12,695 bases of DNA, from NCBI GenBank assembly GCA_009785545.1, contig WQWD01000038.1, forward strand, positions 1 through 12,695, given 5' to 3'. Positions 12,504 to 12,695 of the stretch are shown here, in pieces. Below the pieces are notes generated by a model. The model did not search any database, was not told where the DNA came from, and saw only the letters and a program-made list of their open reading frames with translations. Position 1 is the first letter of the stretch, and each line of letters starts with the position of its first letter. The translations under genes were made by a program, and so were the position numbers. This DNA comes from Treponema sp. (GTDB lineage: Bacteria; Spirochaetota; Spirochaetia; Treponematales; Breznakiellaceae).

Positions 12504-12695
12504 TTAAATCGTTTTTCGTTTGTACGGTTCAAGTAATGCCCTGACATTTTCCGGCATAACCAATTCAAAACCTTCATCTTTATTTCCAGTCACCCCAATT
12601 CGCCGACCTCTATACCTGTTCATATTCCATGCCGCCAGCTCCAAACAGGCAGAAGCCAAATCAGCAGGCACGTCACCAGCCTTATACCCCGACCA
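12504..12695 (-). CDS. head-tail connector-like protein, C-terminal part
   Basis: This is the last 63 codons of a gene cut by the window edge; the frame is open to position 12695 and stops with TAA at 12504-12506. The visible protein contains GYKAGDVPADLASACLELAA, then WNMNRYRGRRIGVTG and VMPENVRALLEPYKR. A helix with LASACLELAAW followed by an RYRGRRIG motif and a VRALLEPY end is what I associate with phage gp6-like head-tail connector or packaging adaptor proteins, which join the portal to the tail. Its position upstream of the tail-terminator-like gene agrees. The 5' part, and the portal and terminase genes, would lie beyond the window. Confidence 0.7.
   Translation of the reverse strand, partial: WSGYKAGDVPADLASACLELAAWNMNRYRGRRIGVTGNKDEGFELVMPENVRALLEPYKRKTI

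Larger units (their letters stand above)
3692..12695 (-). mobile_element. prophage block (tail, lysis, fibre and helicase genes)
   Basis: All genes from 12695 down to 3692 lie on the minus strand in a phage-like order: connector, tail proteins, lysis cassette, fibre-like proteins, replication helicase. Spacing in the late part is tight, with ATGA overlaps at 11142-11145, 9562-9565, 8839-8842 and 8585-8588. Upstream head and packaging genes would lie beyond the right edge, and no integrase is seen. The left boundary is taken as the helicase stop; the true attachment site is unknown. The missing tape-measure gene leaves open whether the element makes normal particles. Confidence 0.8.

Noticed and set aside
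1..12695. tRNA gene, CRISPR array or transposase
   Set aside because: I looked for tRNA arm signatures, regularly spaced direct repeats and transposase motifs and saw none.

Overview
The window has two unlike parts, probably from a host-associated spirochaete of the Treponema type. That assignment is inference. It rests on a small lipoprotein with a divergent InlB-like repeat, on chromosomal integron cassettes (known in Treponema denticola), on moderate to low GC, and on a phage structural and lysis set that resembles treponemal prophage proteins as I remember them. No database was searched.

Positions 1-2091 look like the end of an integron gene-cassette array on the + strand. Three attC-like sites are visible: the 3' part of one at 1-126, a complete one at 1048-1204, and a long, partly degraded one at 1809-2091. 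They delimit two cassettes. Cassette 1 carries a 235-aa lipoprotein and cassette 2 a 127-aa unknown protein behind its own promoter-like sequence. The start of each cassette is complementary to the start of its own attC, as the integron model requires. The complementarity runs to 18-19 nt, with the same A/C mismatch at position 11 in both cassettes.

Positions 2092-3691 hold no gene I can support. The stretch is full of inverted repeats: two adjacent perfect hairpins (2545-2610), a degenerate attC-like structure (2807-2936), a nested inverted-repeat unit (3056-3280) and AT-rich palindromes (3294-3468).

Positions 3692-12695 form one minus-strand block of prophage genes, read from high to low coordinates. 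The order is the end of a head-tail connector-like protein, a tail-terminator-like protein, a tail-tube-like protein, and a 527-aa tail-tip or hub-like protein. A lysis cassette follows (coiled-coil/TM protein, CHAP endolysin, small holin-like protein, and two overlapping spanin-like genes). Then come two virion structural or fibre-like proteins, a BppU-like small protein, an unknown 113-aa protein and a D5/P4-family helicase. No tape-measure gene lies between the tube-like and hub-like genes. The late genes are tightly packed (4-nt ATGA overlaps), whereas the fibre-to-helicase genes are separated by strong hairpins, some with repeated flanking motifs, suggesting a modular and separately regulated tail end of the operon.
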